Source: Sphingomonadales bacterium
Lineage (GTDB): Bacteria > Pseudomonadota > Alphaproteobacteria > Sphingomonadales > Sphingomonadaceae
Assembly: GCA_013297725.1 (NCBI GenBank)
Contig: JAAFIB010000002.1
Span: 1 to 45,211 of the forward strand
Length of the DNA stretch: 45,211 nucleotides
Direction: 5' to 3'
Shown in pieces: positions 34,601-42,657 of this stretch (its first letter is position 1; every line of letters starts with the position of its first letter). Below the pieces are notes generated by a model. It was not told where the DNA came from, did not search any database, and saw only the letters and a program-made list of their open reading frames with translations. Position numbers and translations under genes: made by a program.

Positions 34601-34718
34601 GATAGCGTTGCCACCAAACGATTGCGAGCAGCACCAGCAAAAGCAGGAATACTGCACCGAATATCCACCGCTTTCTGAAACGGCGGATTGTAGGAGTTTC
34701 GACTTCCTGCGCGTCCAT
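31608..34718 (-). CDS. ydbH: YdbH-like AsmA-type intermembrane transport protein
   Basis: A 1036-residue protein with one N-terminal membrane helix (WIFGAVFLLLLVLLAIVWW) and a long, beta-strand-rich periplasmic body of the AsmA-like/TamB-type repeating-groove fold. The C-terminal part, from about residue 800, resembles the YdbH dicarboxylate-transport-labelled domain. Family members carry phospholipids between inner and outer membrane. The order ydbH-ynbE-ydbL is that of E. coli. Length is greater than E. coli YdbH (about 880) but normal for sphingomonads, as far as I know. Confidence 0.88.
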   Translation of the reverse strand: MDAQEVETPTIRRFRKRWIFGAVFLLLLVLLAIVWWQRYRLADNLVRDQITSRNIKATYEIEEIGFRTQRIKNIVIGDPANPDLTAKMVEVDIVIGFGTPTIQAVRANGVRLRGQYLGGKLSFGELDKFQDPANKEPFALPDFNVKLNDALLSMATPWGGIGASLEGSGHLRNRFDGQLVVRSPKLYGGGCLAALPRFDGAIRIRTSQPELDGPMAAAQLDCKAQGVAVAAPAVKGKVKLSAGFDNWVGDLGFAAKSAALSGELLNAPSGKVSFFGDKKRTEFDLALAEAGYRGSSLAVKKLSGSANGNVGFGDNGVAISARGDAEIGGGSVPASMLSGISGIARGTKATPVGPIMAGLEPAMRNALRSFDGRLGFDFGIDPENAANVAINGLNLSSQSGAQITQSGPLALSQGRLTGPLSLSLSGGGLPNADLALRQQGRGWAGTLALAPYAAGGASISLPKLAFTSGTGGAWTFNGQATLSGPLMGGRIEGLSLPVDGAYGGGRFSMLTGCRSVRFTRFQTGALNLPGQTFQACAQNGPILQVAGGETRLVFNSPKIAGRGSLGSTPMGFAGSNIRFDLDSGFVASNVSVDLGPPNTLTQFDIANLGGRFGKGGGLSGTLEGGAGRIGNVPLLIEAANGNWGWNNSVLTLDGMANVSDAEQVDRFKTMTVPNMQVALENNVITAIGYLAEPKTGIRVSDVDIRHELNSSTGRALLAVDALTFGDLLQPEMLTPLTLGAIANVKGDVSGDGIIEWDRNGVRSRGKFGTQKIDFAAAFGPVTGLATEVNFTDLLGMETAPGQVANIAVVNPGVPAFDGRLQYRLLPDQKVQIEGGRWPFYGGELILEPTILDFDIKAKRELTFRLVGLDAEKFLAGYELENLRVSGIFDGTLPMVFDAEGGRIVGGWLVSRSGGGEVSYLGQLSYEEMGTFANFAFEALRSIKFDEMQIGVEGNIAGDVVTQVRFRGLQQGSGAKRNFVTKQLAKLPLEFNVRIEAQFLTLIGSLRALYDAEYAAQRYKGFLQPTTVVTGEEKPQP

Positions 34719-34805
34719 AATCTCTCAAATGGAGGAAAGCATCGTGCCATGCAACTTTAGTCTCGGTCAAATGGCTTGCAGCAAAGCCAAATATGCTGAA
34801 AAACG

Positions 34806-35507
34806 ATGAACATGGCGGATGGGGCAAATAATTCAGAGGATTACGGCAAAGGCCATCGTGGCCGGTTGCGCGAACGATTGCTAGGCAGCGGTGGTGAGAC
34901 ATTGCTCGATCACGAGCTGGTCGAATATCTATTGTCCCTAGCGATACCGCGCCGCGACACTAAGCCATTGGCGAAGCAACTGATTGCCCATTATGGCAGC
35001 TTGTCCGCACTGTTTACCGCAGATACCGAAAGCCTGACGCGGCAAGCCGGAATGGGTGAGACCAGTGCCGCTGCGATCAAAATCGTGCAAGCAGCCGCGC
35101 TGCGGATGCTGTCGGAACCTGTTCGCGAGTTACCGATCTTGGCAAGCTGGCAATCACTGCTCGATTATCTACGCGCCGACATGGCGCATTTGACTATTGA
35201 ACGGGTGCGGGTTCTCTATCTCAATTCCAAAAATATGCTGATCCGTGATGAAGTCGCCAGCGAAGGCTCGCTCGATCAAGCCGCGATCTACACGCGCGAG
35301 ATTATCCGGCGATCGATTGATTTGGGAGCAGCAGCAATCATTATGGTGCACAACCACCCATCAGGCGACAGTGCGCCCAGCCGCCAAGATATCAACATGA
35401 CTCGCGAAATTGCCGAGGCCGGAAAGAAGCTGGGCATATCGGTGCACGATCATGTTATTGTTGGTAAAGATGGTATCTCCAGCATGCGCAGTGCAGGGTT
35501 GATTTAG
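34806..35507 (+). CDS. radC: RadC-family JAB/MPN domain protein
   Basis: A 233-residue protein with an N-terminal helix-hairpin-helix-like region (GRLRERLLGSGGETLLDHELVEYLL) and a C-terminal JAMM metalloprotease-like domain with HNHPSGDSAPSRQD, containing the two zinc-binding His and Asp. Although named for DNA repair, the actual activity of RadC is not known. It stands alone, divergent from ydbH, and is followed by a dispersed repeat. Confidence 0.92.
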   Translation: MNMADGANNSEDYGKGHRGRLRERLLGSGGETLLDHELVEYLLSLAIPRRDTKPLAKQLIAHYGSLSALFTADTESLTRQAGMGETSAAAIKIVQAAALRMLSEPVRELPILASWQSLLDYLRADMAHLTIERVRVLYLNSKNMLIRDEVASEGSLDQAAIYTREIIRRSIDLGAAAIIMVHNHPSGDSAPSRQDINMTREIAEAGKKLGISVHDHVIVGKDGISSMRSAGLI

Positions 35508-35543
35508 CTGTAGGTTATTTGGGGTTTGCTCCGCCTAAAAATT

Positions 35544-35629
35544 ACCGTTAGCCCTGAGCCTGTCGAAGGGTGTCCAAAGGCCTTGAGCAACGCTGAAAGA
35601 CGTGCTTCGACAGGCTCAGCACTAACGGT
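35544..35629. repeat. GAGCCTGTCGAA inverted repeat, copy 3
   Basis: An 86-bp element with near-perfect inverted ends, ACCGTTAGCCCTGAGCCTG on the left and GACAGGCTCAGCACTAACGGT-like on the right. It lies between radC and the serine hydrolase gene, 9 bases before the latter's start. Same family as 10095-10201 and 17220-17305. Confidence 0.92.
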
Positions 35630-35638
35630 GATATTTCT

Positions 35639-37126
35639 ATGAAATTCAATGCACTCTTACCCCTCCTCCTCGTAACCGCTCTGCCCATAATGCCAGCAGC
35701 AGCACAGGATGAACTGCGGACTGTGGATGCAGCTGAACATCGGCTCAATCTTGCTGATGAAGCATTTGCCAAATGGATGACAGAAAACCATATCCCCGGC
35801 CTTGTCTGGGGCGTGGTTCGCGACGGTAGGCTCGTGCATGTGAAAGCCATGGGCGTTCAGGATTTGGGCGATGCCCGCCGCCCGGTTACTGCAGACACAG
35901 GATTCCGCATCGCATCGATGAGCAAAGCGTTTACCGGCCATGCGATCCTGAAACTACGCGATGAAGGCAAATTGCGCCTGGATGATCCGGCATGGAAATA
36001 TATTCCCGAGATCAAAGGCTGGGCCAAAGATATCACCGTCGCTGATCTGTTGCACCATACAGCGGGCTTTGTGACTGATGATCCGTGGGGCGACCGGCAA
36101 CAGGTTATGCCAGAGGCGGAGTTTACCAAATTGCTGAAAGCGGGCGTCCCGCGCACTGCGCCGCGCGGCACCCGTTACGAATATTCCAACATGGGCTTTG
36201 CAATGCTCGGGCGGATAATCAGCAACGTGTCGGGCAAGGATTATGCATCCTATATCGGTGCCAATGTCTTCAAGCCGCTGGGCATGGCAGCAACCACTTA
36301 TGAAAACGCTGATGTCCCCGCCGCCACTCGAGCCACCGGCTATCGCTGGGAAAATAATGCTTGGGCCGAAGAACCCTATATGAAACATGGCGCATTCGGC
36401 GCGATGGGCGGGATCACCACCAGCGCCAATGACTATGCGAAATGGATTGGCTATTTGCTTTCAGCCTGGCCAGCCGCTGAGAACGATGCGAAGGCCAAAT
36501 CAACTATCAGGGCCATGCAATATGGTGGCGGCCTACCCCACAAACGCACCCGCCCCGGCGGCGAAGGCGCAAATTGCCGGATCATGGGGATTTATGGCGC
36601 GGGTCTGGTGTCCAGCAATGATTGTGTTCTTGGGCCAGTGCTGTTCCACGGCGGTGGTTTTCCCGGTTACGGCAGCCATATGCTGCTGATCCCCGATGCA
36701 GGCATCGGCGTATTTGCGTTCAGCAACCGCACCTATGCAGGGCCATCAGCTCCCGTTTGGGATGCAGCGACCGCGTTAATGCAAAGCGGCTATGTTCCCA
36801 CGCGGACGCAACCTGTGTCGCCTTTGTTGGCAGAGGGCTATCGGACCGCGACCGCAATCTGGAATAGCGGCAGTGTTGCTACCCAGAAAGGGAAGCTTGC
36901 TATGAACTTCCCGCTGGATCGAACGGAAGAAAATTGGGCAAAGCTGCTCGCAGAAATCCGTTCCAAAACGGGCGATTGCGATACCAGCACGCAAGTGGTG
37001 GCAACAGGCAACCTGTCAGGTAAGTTTAGCTGGACGTGCAAGACTGGCAAGGTGAGCGGAAATATCTTGCTGGCGCCCGCAATGAGCGCGCAGATCCAAT
37101 CGCTTAGTTTTGAGGTTGTCCCGTGA
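35639..37126 (+). CDS. Serine hydrolase of the beta-lactamase/class C PBP family
   Basis: A 495-residue exported protein: signal peptide LLPLLLVTALPIMPAAA, then a beta-lactamase-fold domain with S93-x-x-K96 (SMSK), Y182-S-N184 (YSN) and HGGGFPG, the three catalytic motifs. A further ~110-residue C-terminal domain with two Cys follows. Members of this family act as esterases, D-amino-acid peptidases or beta-lactamases; the substrate is not predictable. The repeat nine bases upstream leaves little room for a normal ribosome binding site. Confidence 0.9.
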   Translation: MKFNALLPLLLVTALPIMPAAAQDELRTVDAAEHRLNLADEAFAKWMTENHIPGLVWGVVRDGRLVHVKAMGVQDLGDARRPVTADTGFRIASMSKAFTGHAILKLRDEGKLRLDDPAWKYIPEIKGWAKDITVADLLHHTAGFVTDDPWGDRQQVMPEAEFTKLLKAGVPRTAPRGTRYEYSNMGFAMLGRIISNVSGKDYASYIGANVFKPLGMAATTYENADVPAATRATGYRWENNAWAEEPYMKHGAFGAMGGITTSANDYAKWIGYLLSAWPAAENDAKAKSTIRAMQYGGGLPHKRTRPGGEGANCRIMGIYGAGLVSSNDCVLGPVLFHGGGFPGYGSHMLLIPDAGIGVFAFSNRTYAGPSAPVWDAATALMQSGYVPTRTQPVSPLLAEGYRTATAIWNSGSVATQKGKLAMNFPLDRTEENWAKLLAEIRSKTGDCDTSTQVVATGNLSGKFSWTCKTGKVSGNILLAPAMSAQIQSLSFEVVP

Positions 37127-37161
37127 CAACTCCGTCTGTCGATCAGATCAACAGGTGTGTA

Positions 37162-37722
37162 TTACAGACCGGCAACTTTATTCCAGCGAACTAGATTGCT
37201 TGATCCCTTAACGCTACGCGCGGGGTGCGTAAGTTTCTTTGGGTCTTTTGCCCCGGGGTTTAGCCGCCGATATTCGATCAGATGGTCATTTCCAATCACT
37301 GTCACACTTCCAAGGCGTTCGGATTTGACAGCATTATTGCCGCCTGCGACATCCATTGTTCCGATAACGCCCGCCAAAACATCATGATCGTTCCCGACGA
37401 TATCGGCGGAGCCTATATTGCCCAACTTTACCGCATGATCGCCACCCCCAAGGTCCAGCACTTTGACGTTCCCTGCACGGATATCGTGATTGTTGCCCAT
37501 GATTTCCAGCGTGCCCACATCACCCAGCACGACACGATTGTCGCCACCTCCAATAATCACCTTTTCGCAGTATCCGCTAAAGGTGAATTCGCCGTTTGAT
37601 CCATCAACCTCAAGCACACCGTCTTCGCATCGCGGCGCGTCATCATCAAAAGCATGGGCAACTTGGGTCACACCCAAAATCGCCGTTGTTGCGAGGATTG
37701 CGGCGATCAATTTGGTTTTCAT
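37162..37722 (-). CDS. Exported DUF3060-type solenoid protein
   Basis: A 186-residue exported protein with a signal peptide (IAAILATTAILGVTQVAHA). The mature part (about residues 58-150) is built of about six short repeats of 16-18 residues, each pairing a GNNHD- or GGDN-type turn with two short strands, e.g. GGGDNRVVLGDVGTLEIM, GNNHDIRAGNVKVLDL, GGGDHAVKLGNIGSADIV. This suggests a right-handed beta-solenoid. C32 and C52 may form a disulfide. The start at 37722 has AGGAGG six bases upstream. Function unknown. Confidence 0.85.
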   Translation of the reverse strand: MKTKLIAAILATTAILGVTQVAHAFDDDAPRCEDGVLEVDGSNGEFTFSGYCEKVIIGGGDNRVVLGDVGTLEIMGNNHDIRAGNVKVLDLGGGDHAVKLGNIGSADIVGNDHDVLAGVIGTMDVAGGNNAVKSERLGSVTVIGNDHLIEYRRLNPGAKDPKKLTHPARSVKGSSNLVRWNKVAGL

Positions 37723-37907
37723 GATTTCCTCCTGGTCATTGGATCTCACCAGTTTTAATGCCATGATAATGAACGAGAATTGAATAGCGTGTTGTCAGCA
37801 AGAAAACTGACCTGACTTGTCGAGGTCAGCGGATAAGGTCGCGACGTAGCATCTCTTTGTAGCGCCGACGGCAAGCGATTCGACAGAAGATGCCGTCATC
37901 GGCACGA

Positions 37908-37943
37908 TGACAAAAGGCGCGGTGCTGTTAAGCGCCGCGCCTT
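37908..37943 (-). terminator. fdxA terminator
   Basis: AAGGCGCGGCGC-TTAACA-GCACCGCGCCTT on the minus strand is a 12-base-pair stem followed by TTGTC. It lies 24 bases after the fdxA stop codon, the typical position of a rho-independent terminator. Confidence 0.8.
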
Positions 37944-37967
37944 CTACAAATCTTCGGTTCACTTAAT

Positions 37968-38306
37968 TCAGTCACCCTGGCCGGGTTCTGCCGAGAAGTA
38001 TTTGTCGAACTTGCCCTCTACACCTTTATGCTCATCGGCATCCGCCGGTGGTTCGCGGCTGGTTGTGATGTTGGGCCATTCCGCGCTGTAAGTTGCGTTC
38101 AATTCCAGCCATTGTTCCAGACCGCTTTCCGTATCGGGAAGGATCGCCTCGGCGGGGCATTCGGGCTCGCATACGCCGCAATCGATGCATTCGCTGGGGT
38201 TGATGACAAGCATGTTGTCACCTTCGTAAAAGCAATCGACGGGGCAAACCTCGACGCAATCCATGTATTTGCATTTGATGCATGCATCGGTGACGACATA
38301 AGTCAT
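37968..38306 (-). CDS. fdxA: Seven-iron ferredoxin FdxA
   Basis: A 112-residue ferredoxin. Nine cysteines are visible: C9, C12, C17, C21, C25 in [18 protein letters not shown] and C40, C43, C46, C50 in [13 protein letters not shown], the pattern of a [3Fe-4S]/[4Fe-4S] protein. The C-terminal half is acidic. Such ferredoxins serve as one-electron carriers in the cytosol, partner unknown. It lies downstream of the S4 gene and helicase, as commonly in alphaproteobacteria. Confidence 0.96.
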   Translation of the reverse strand: MTYVVTDACIKCKYMDCVEVCPVDCFYEGDNMLVINPSECIDCGVCEPECPAEAILPDTESGLEQWLELNATYSAEWPNITTSREPPADADEHKGVEGKFDKYFSAEPGQGD

Positions 38307-38396
38307 TGGCCAAACTCTCCCAACGTAACGTGTTTCTTGCTTCTGTGCCTATTGTGCCTTGGCCTGCGAAGTCAACGGGGGAAATCTCCTAAGACC

Positions 38397-38657
38397 TTAA
38401 ATTTCTTTGTAGCACGTCACTGCTTCGGCAGAGGGGCCGCGACGCGGTGGGATGCTCAACAGCTGAAAGGCAAATGCGCCTTCGCCTTTGGGTATCGTCA
38501 CGCTGTCACCGGCTTTTACCTCAACGCTCGATTTTTCAATGCGTTTGCCGTTGATGCGAACATGGCCCTCGGCAACCAATGCCTGCGCCAGACTGCGCGA
38601 CTTTGTCAGCCGCAGGTGCCACAGCAATTTGTCGATACGCAGCGAGATCAAGACCAA
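38397..38657 (-). CDS. S4-domain RNA-binding protein (HslR-like)
   Basis: An 86-residue protein made almost only of an S4 RNA-binding module: RIDKLLWHLRLTKSRSLAQALV...GHVRINGKRI, with the GDSVTI strand. Such orphan S4 proteins (HslR/Hsp15-like) bind stalled ribosomal complexes. The start is a TTG three bases past the helicase stop, the only plausible codon, so translation may be re-initiated from the helicase reading frame. Gene order helicase-S4-fdxA supports a conserved unit. Confidence 0.85.
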   Translation of the reverse strand: MVLISLRIDKLLWHLRLTKSRSLAQALVAEGHVRINGKRIEKSSVEVKAGDSVTIPKGEGAFAFQLLSIPPRRGPSAEAVTCYKEI

Positions 38658-38659
38658 GT

Positions 38660-41386
38660 TCAGCCGCCCAATTTGTCCTTAAGCGCAGCCAATTGCAGCG
38701 CGAGCGCCGACGGAGCAGCAGGCTCGGCTTTGCGCTGAGGCGCTGCGGGCTTGGCCACTGGCTTACGCTCGCTTTTGGTTTTGCCAGGTGCCTTGGGTTT
38801 TTCGGTGCGCAAACGTTGCGGCTTAGTGTTCCGAATGCCAACCCAGCGCCAATGGGTTAGCTTAATGGCCTCTGTGGTGGCAGGTTCGGCTGTGGGCTGC
38901 GGTTCGCTCATCTCAACAGTCTCTGCGCCGGCTTCAACATCAGTTTCTTCCGGCGTAGCTTCAGCGTTCTCAGTAACGGCTTCGTCGGCCTTTGGCTCAA
39001 CCTGCTTGAACCCTGCATCGCGCATCAACGCGTTTAGCCCGTCTTCGCTAAGCCCCAAAGATGTTGCAAAGGCCATGTCCATCGCAAACTGCGTGTTCTG
39101 TCCCCGCGCCTCATGCGCTTTCTTTATAACGCGCTCAGCAAGATCGATGCGGACATATTCACTGCCGATTTTCCGATAGCCCGCGTTCCGGCAATCCGCC
39201 ACCGAGGCGAAATCCCACTCCTTCAAGTGAACGGCGCTTTCAGGCGGCAGATTAGGCATTGGTGTTTCGTTGACCGCAGCGAACAAAGCCGCGCGCCAGC
39301 GCGTTGCCGCCGGTTTCAAGATTGCATGGTGATAAACATCCAACGCCCCAAAAACGATCCCTGCCTTACGCGCTGCGCCGCGCGCTTCTTTAGGGAGCGC
39401 CTGTAACGTATCGGCCAAAAAATGCCGTCCGGCGATACCGCCTGAGTCCGCAAGCCGCGCCGCCAATGCACGCACAATTCCATCAGTCGCTGCATCCGAT
39501 GCCAATTGATTAAGCGCCATTAACCCGCCCATATTCTTTGCAAGCTGCACCTGAATCCACGCCTCTGCGCGATCGGCTATGGCACGTAATGCATCACCCT
39601 CAAGTCCGGCAACTGCACGGGCAGGCTTAAACAAAGGCTGCATTAAGGTGCGCCCCTTGGCCAGATGCCCCAATAAAGCACCGTTCCAAAACAATGCCGG
39701 CCGCCCGTCATTATCTTTTTCCAGTGCGAATTCTTCGTTCTCGGCCATTACCAATGCCTTTGCCTTTTCTTTCAAATACGCTGCCAGATGCCGTTCCGCC
39801 GCTGCAAGCAATAATTTCCGTTCGCCTACCCGCGCCGCCGGGTCAACGCGAAACGTGAACCCATCCAGTTCGCCTATATGTTCGCCATCGACGAAAACCT
39901 GATTGTCGTCATCAACGTCAACAGGCAGCAAGTCACTGTCTTTTGCGCCTTTACGCAACAGCATAGAGGTTCGCCGGTCAACGAAACGTTGACGTAGTGC
40001 ATTGTGCAGCGCGTCGGATAGTTTCTCCTCCAGCGCGCGTGTGCGTTCCGCCATAGCAGCTGGATCAGCAACCCAGTCGGCGCGGTTGGCGATATAGGTC
40101 CAGGTCCGCACTGCAGAAATTCGCGCTGATAACGTCGCGATATCGCCCTGAATGGTATCAAGCCTGCTGATCTCGCCTGCGACATATTGATGGGGCAAGA
40201 CCGCTCCGGTTCCCAGATACTGCCACAGATTGGCGACAAAGCGACTGTGATGTTCGGCCCCCATTTGCCGGAAATCGGGCAGGCTCGCGACCTCCCACAA
40301 TCGCGCGACCGATTTGGGCCCACCCAGCATCCGGCGCACCTCGTCCATATCGGCAAGGCGTTTCAGGACGGCAAGGTCCACAGCCTCGGGCGCTGTGCGC
40401 AGTGGTGGCCCGCTGGGTTTAGCTTCAAGATCCTCAATCAACGTCGCCAGATTGTCGAACCTCGGCCGGCTCTCTCGCCAATACATCCAATCAAGATCGG
40501 GGAAGTGATGTTCCTCAATCGCGCGCACTTCCTCAGGGTCCATCTCGCTGCCCTGCCCCGCCAAGGTGCCAAACGTACCGTCGCGTTGATGGCGACCAGC
40601 GCGCCCCGCAATCTGCGCCATCTCAGCAACGCTTAACCGGCGGGTACGATTGCCATCAAACTTTGAAAGTCCTGCAAAAGCAATATGATGGACGTCAAGA
40701 TTAAGACCCATTCCAATCGCGTCAGTAGCAACCAGATAATCAACCTCCCCCGATTGAAACATCGCCACCTGTGCATTGCGTGTGCGCGGTGACAGCGCGC
40801 CCATAACAACCGCCGCACCACCGCGCAGCCGGCGCAACAGCTCGGCTGCGGCATAAACCTGCTCCACCGAGAACGCGACAATGGCTGACCGTGGCGGCAG
40901 GCGGGACAGCTTTTTCGTACCCGCATAGCTTAAAGTCGAAAACCGGGGCCGAGATACAATTTCGGCATCAGGCACCAATTTGCGGATCATCGGGCGCAGA
41001 CTTTCCGATCCCAATATCATCGTCTCGTCGCGTCCGCGCACATGCAACATCCGGTCAGTGAAGATATGCCCGCGTTCGGGATCAGCGCCCAACTGCGCTT
41101 CGTCCAATGCGGCGAAAGAAAATTCTCTTTCAACGGGCATGGATTCTGCGGTGCATAAATACCAGCGCGCGCCAACCGGCTCGATTCGCTCTTCGCCGGT
41201 AATCAACGCGACCTCTTTCGGTCCCTTTATCGCAACAACGCGGTCGTAAATCTCGCGCGCCAGCAATCGCAAGGGAAAGCCCATCACCCCGCTACTATGC
41301 GCACACAGCCGCTCCACCGCGAGATGCGTCTTGCCGGTATTGGTCGGACCGAGAATCGCTTTGACTGGATTTTTGGGGGAGGACAT
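38660..41386 (-). CDS. Suv3-like DExH helicase
   Basis: A 908-residue helicase. Walker A is GPTNTGKT at residues 13-20, the Walker B box is DEAQ at 95-98, and motif VI reads QIAGRAGRHQRDGTF. Order and family-specific sequences match the Suv3/mitochondrial RNA-helicase branch common in alphaproteobacteria, where RNA decay is the likely role. A long C-terminal region, beginning near residue 800, is Glu/Ala-rich then Lys/Pro-rich (KPKAPGKTKSERKPVAK), probably disordered. ATG 41386 is used; a TTG two codons upstream is also open. Confidence 0.9.
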   Translation of the reverse strand: MSSPKNPVKAILGPTNTGKTHLAVERLCAHSSGVMGFPLRLLAREIYDRVVAIKGPKEVALITGEERIEPVGARWYLCTAESMPVEREFSFAALDEAQLGADPERGHIFTDRMLHVRGRDETMILGSESLRPMIRKLVPDAEIVSRPRFSTLSYAGTKKLSRLPPRSAIVAFSVEQVYAAAELLRRLRGGAAVVMGALSPRTRNAQVAMFQSGEVDYLVATDAIGMGLNLDVHHIAFAGLSKFDGNRTRRLSVAEMAQIAGRAGRHQRDGTFGTLAGQGSEMDPEEVRAIEEHHFPDLDWMYWRESRPRFDNLATLIEDLEAKPSGPPLRTAPEAVDLAVLKRLADMDEVRRMLGGPKSVARLWEVASLPDFRQMGAEHHSRFVANLWQYLGTGAVLPHQYVAGEISRLDTIQGDIATLSARISAVRTWTYIANRADWVADPAAMAERTRALEEKLSDALHNALRQRFVDRRTSMLLRKGAKDSDLLPVDVDDDNQVFVDGEHIGELDGFTFRVDPAARVGERKLLLAAAERHLAAYLKEKAKALVMAENEEFALEKDNDGRPALFWNGALLGHLAKGRTLMQPLFKPARAVAGLEGDALRAIADRAEAWIQVQLAKNMGGLMALNQLASDAATDGIVRALAARLADSGGIAGRHFLADTLQALPKEARGAARKAGIVFGALDVYHHAILKPAATRWRAALFAAVNETPMPNLPPESAVHLKEWDFASVADCRNAGYRKIGSEYVRIDLAERVIKKAHEARGQNTQFAMDMAFATSLGLSEDGLNALMRDAGFKQVEPKADEAVTENAEATPEETDVEAGAETVEMSEPQPTAEPATTEAIKLTHWRWVGIRNTKPQRLRTEKPKAPGKTKSERKPVAKPAAPQRKAEPAAPSALALQLAALKDKLGG

Positions 41387-41480
41387 TATCAAACGGGCCT
41401 ATCAGTGGAACCGAACTGCTGCCAGCACAAACCGAGATGAAACAGTTGCAACTGAAACCGTCTCAAGGCATTCCGCGTTT

Positions 41481-42650
41481 ATGAGCAATTTCCCTAATCT
41501 CGATTTCGCCCTTGGCGAAACTGCGGATATGATCCGCGATACGACACAGCGTTTTTCCAGCGATCAGATCGCGCCTTTAGCAGCAAAAATCGATGCGGAT
41601 GACTGGTTCCCGCGCGATGAACTCTGGACGCAAATGGGCGAATTGGGCCTGCACGGCATTACTGTGGACGAAGCAGATGGCGGGCTCGGCCTTGGCTATT
41701 TGGAGCATGTCGTTGCGGTCGAAGAAGTCAGCCGTGCATCGGCCTCTATCGGGCTTTCTTATGGCGCGCACAGCAACCTGTGTATCAACCAAATCGCTCG
41801 TTGGGCTAATCCAGAGCAAAAGGCGAAGTATCTGCCCAAGCTGATTTCTGGCAAACATGTTGGCAGCCTTGCCATGTCAGAGGCAGGCGCGGGTTCTGAT
41901 GTGGTGTCAATGAAGCTAAAGGCAGACGCGGTGCAAGGCGGATATGTGCTGAACGGCACAAAGTTCTGGATCACTAACGCGCCCTATGCCGATACGCTGG
42001 TCGTTTATGCCAAATCTTCCCCTGATGCGGGTTCGCGCGGGATCACAGCTTTCCTGATTGAAAAAGAGATGGACGGTTTCTCCATCGGCCAGAAAATCGA
42101 CAAAATGGGCATGCGCGGATCACCCACTGCCGAGCTGGTGTTCAACGACTGCTTTGTCAGCGAAGAACAAATCATCGGTCCGCTGCACGGCGGCGTTGGC
42201 GTGTTGATGTCTGGCCTTGATTATGAACGCGTTGTGCTGGCTGGATTGCAATTGGGCATCATGCAAGCTTGCCTCGACGTCGTCCTGCCCTTCGTCCGCG
42301 AACGCAAACAGTTCGGCAAAGCCATTGGATCGTTCCAACTGATGCAGGGCAAAATTGCCGATATGTACGTCGCGCTGAATTCAGCACGCGCCTATACTTA
42401 TGCGGTGGCACGCGCGTGTGATGCCGGTCAAACCACACGCTTTGATGCGGCAGGCGTCATCCTATTGGCATCGGAAAATGCCGTGAAGGTGGCGGGTGAA
42501 GCGATTCAAGCATTAGGCGGCGCTGGCTATACCAAGGACTGGCCCGTCGAACGCTTGTTCCGCGACGCAAAGCTGCTCGATATCGGCGCAGGTACAAACG
42601 AAATCCGCCGAATGCTGATCGGGCGGGAATTGATTGGGGCCGGGACATGA
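41481..42650 (+). CDS. ivd: Isovaleryl-CoA dehydrogenase
   Basis: A 389-residue FAD-dependent acyl-CoA dehydrogenase of leucine breakdown. The family's LSYGAHSNLCINQI segment (residues 92-105) identifies the isovaleryl type, the catalytic base is E249 in GLDYERVVLAG, and AMSEAGAGSDVVSMK and the C-terminal IQALGGAGYTKDWPVERLFRDAKL complete the flavin site. The frame is open upstream to 41331, but ATG 41481 fits the family start. No liu/mcc genes lie in the window. Confidence 0.94.
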   Translation: MSNFPNLDFALGETADMIRDTTQRFSSDQIAPLAAKIDADDWFPRDELWTQMGELGLHGITVDEADGGLGLGYLEHVVAVEEVSRASASIGLSYGAHSNLCINQIARWANPEQKAKYLPKLISGKHVGSLAMSEAGAGSDVVSMKLKADAVQGGYVLNGTKFWITNAPYADTLVVYAKSSPDAGSRGITAFLIEKEMDGFSIGQKIDKMGMRGSPTAELVFNDCFVSEEQIIGPLHGGVGVLMSGLDYERVVLAGLQLGIMQACLDVVLPFVRERKQFGKAIGSFQLMQGKIADMYVALNSARAYTYAVARACDAGQTTRFDAAGVILLASENAVKVAGEAIQALGGAGYTKDWPVERLFRDAKLLDIGAGTNEIRRMLIGRELIGAGT

Positions 42651-42657
42651 GGACATT

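Noticed and set aside
10095-35629. CRISPR array from repeated sequences
   Set aside because: The repeats are palindromic, far apart (7-18 kb) and have no unique spacers of regular length, so they are dispersed repeats and not an array.
37826-37916. Minus-strand frame of about 31 codons reading FCHRADDGIFCRIACRRR, near the fdxA terminator
   Set aside because: The Cys spacing looks suggestive, but there is no start codon: the frame follows a TAA inside the fdxA terminator stem. It may be a gene remnant or chance.
41331-41480. Extended N-terminus for isovaleryl-CoA dehydrogenase in the same frame
   Set aside because: The extension overlaps the divergent helicase start and does not resemble the family; ATG 41481 fits the known N-terminus.
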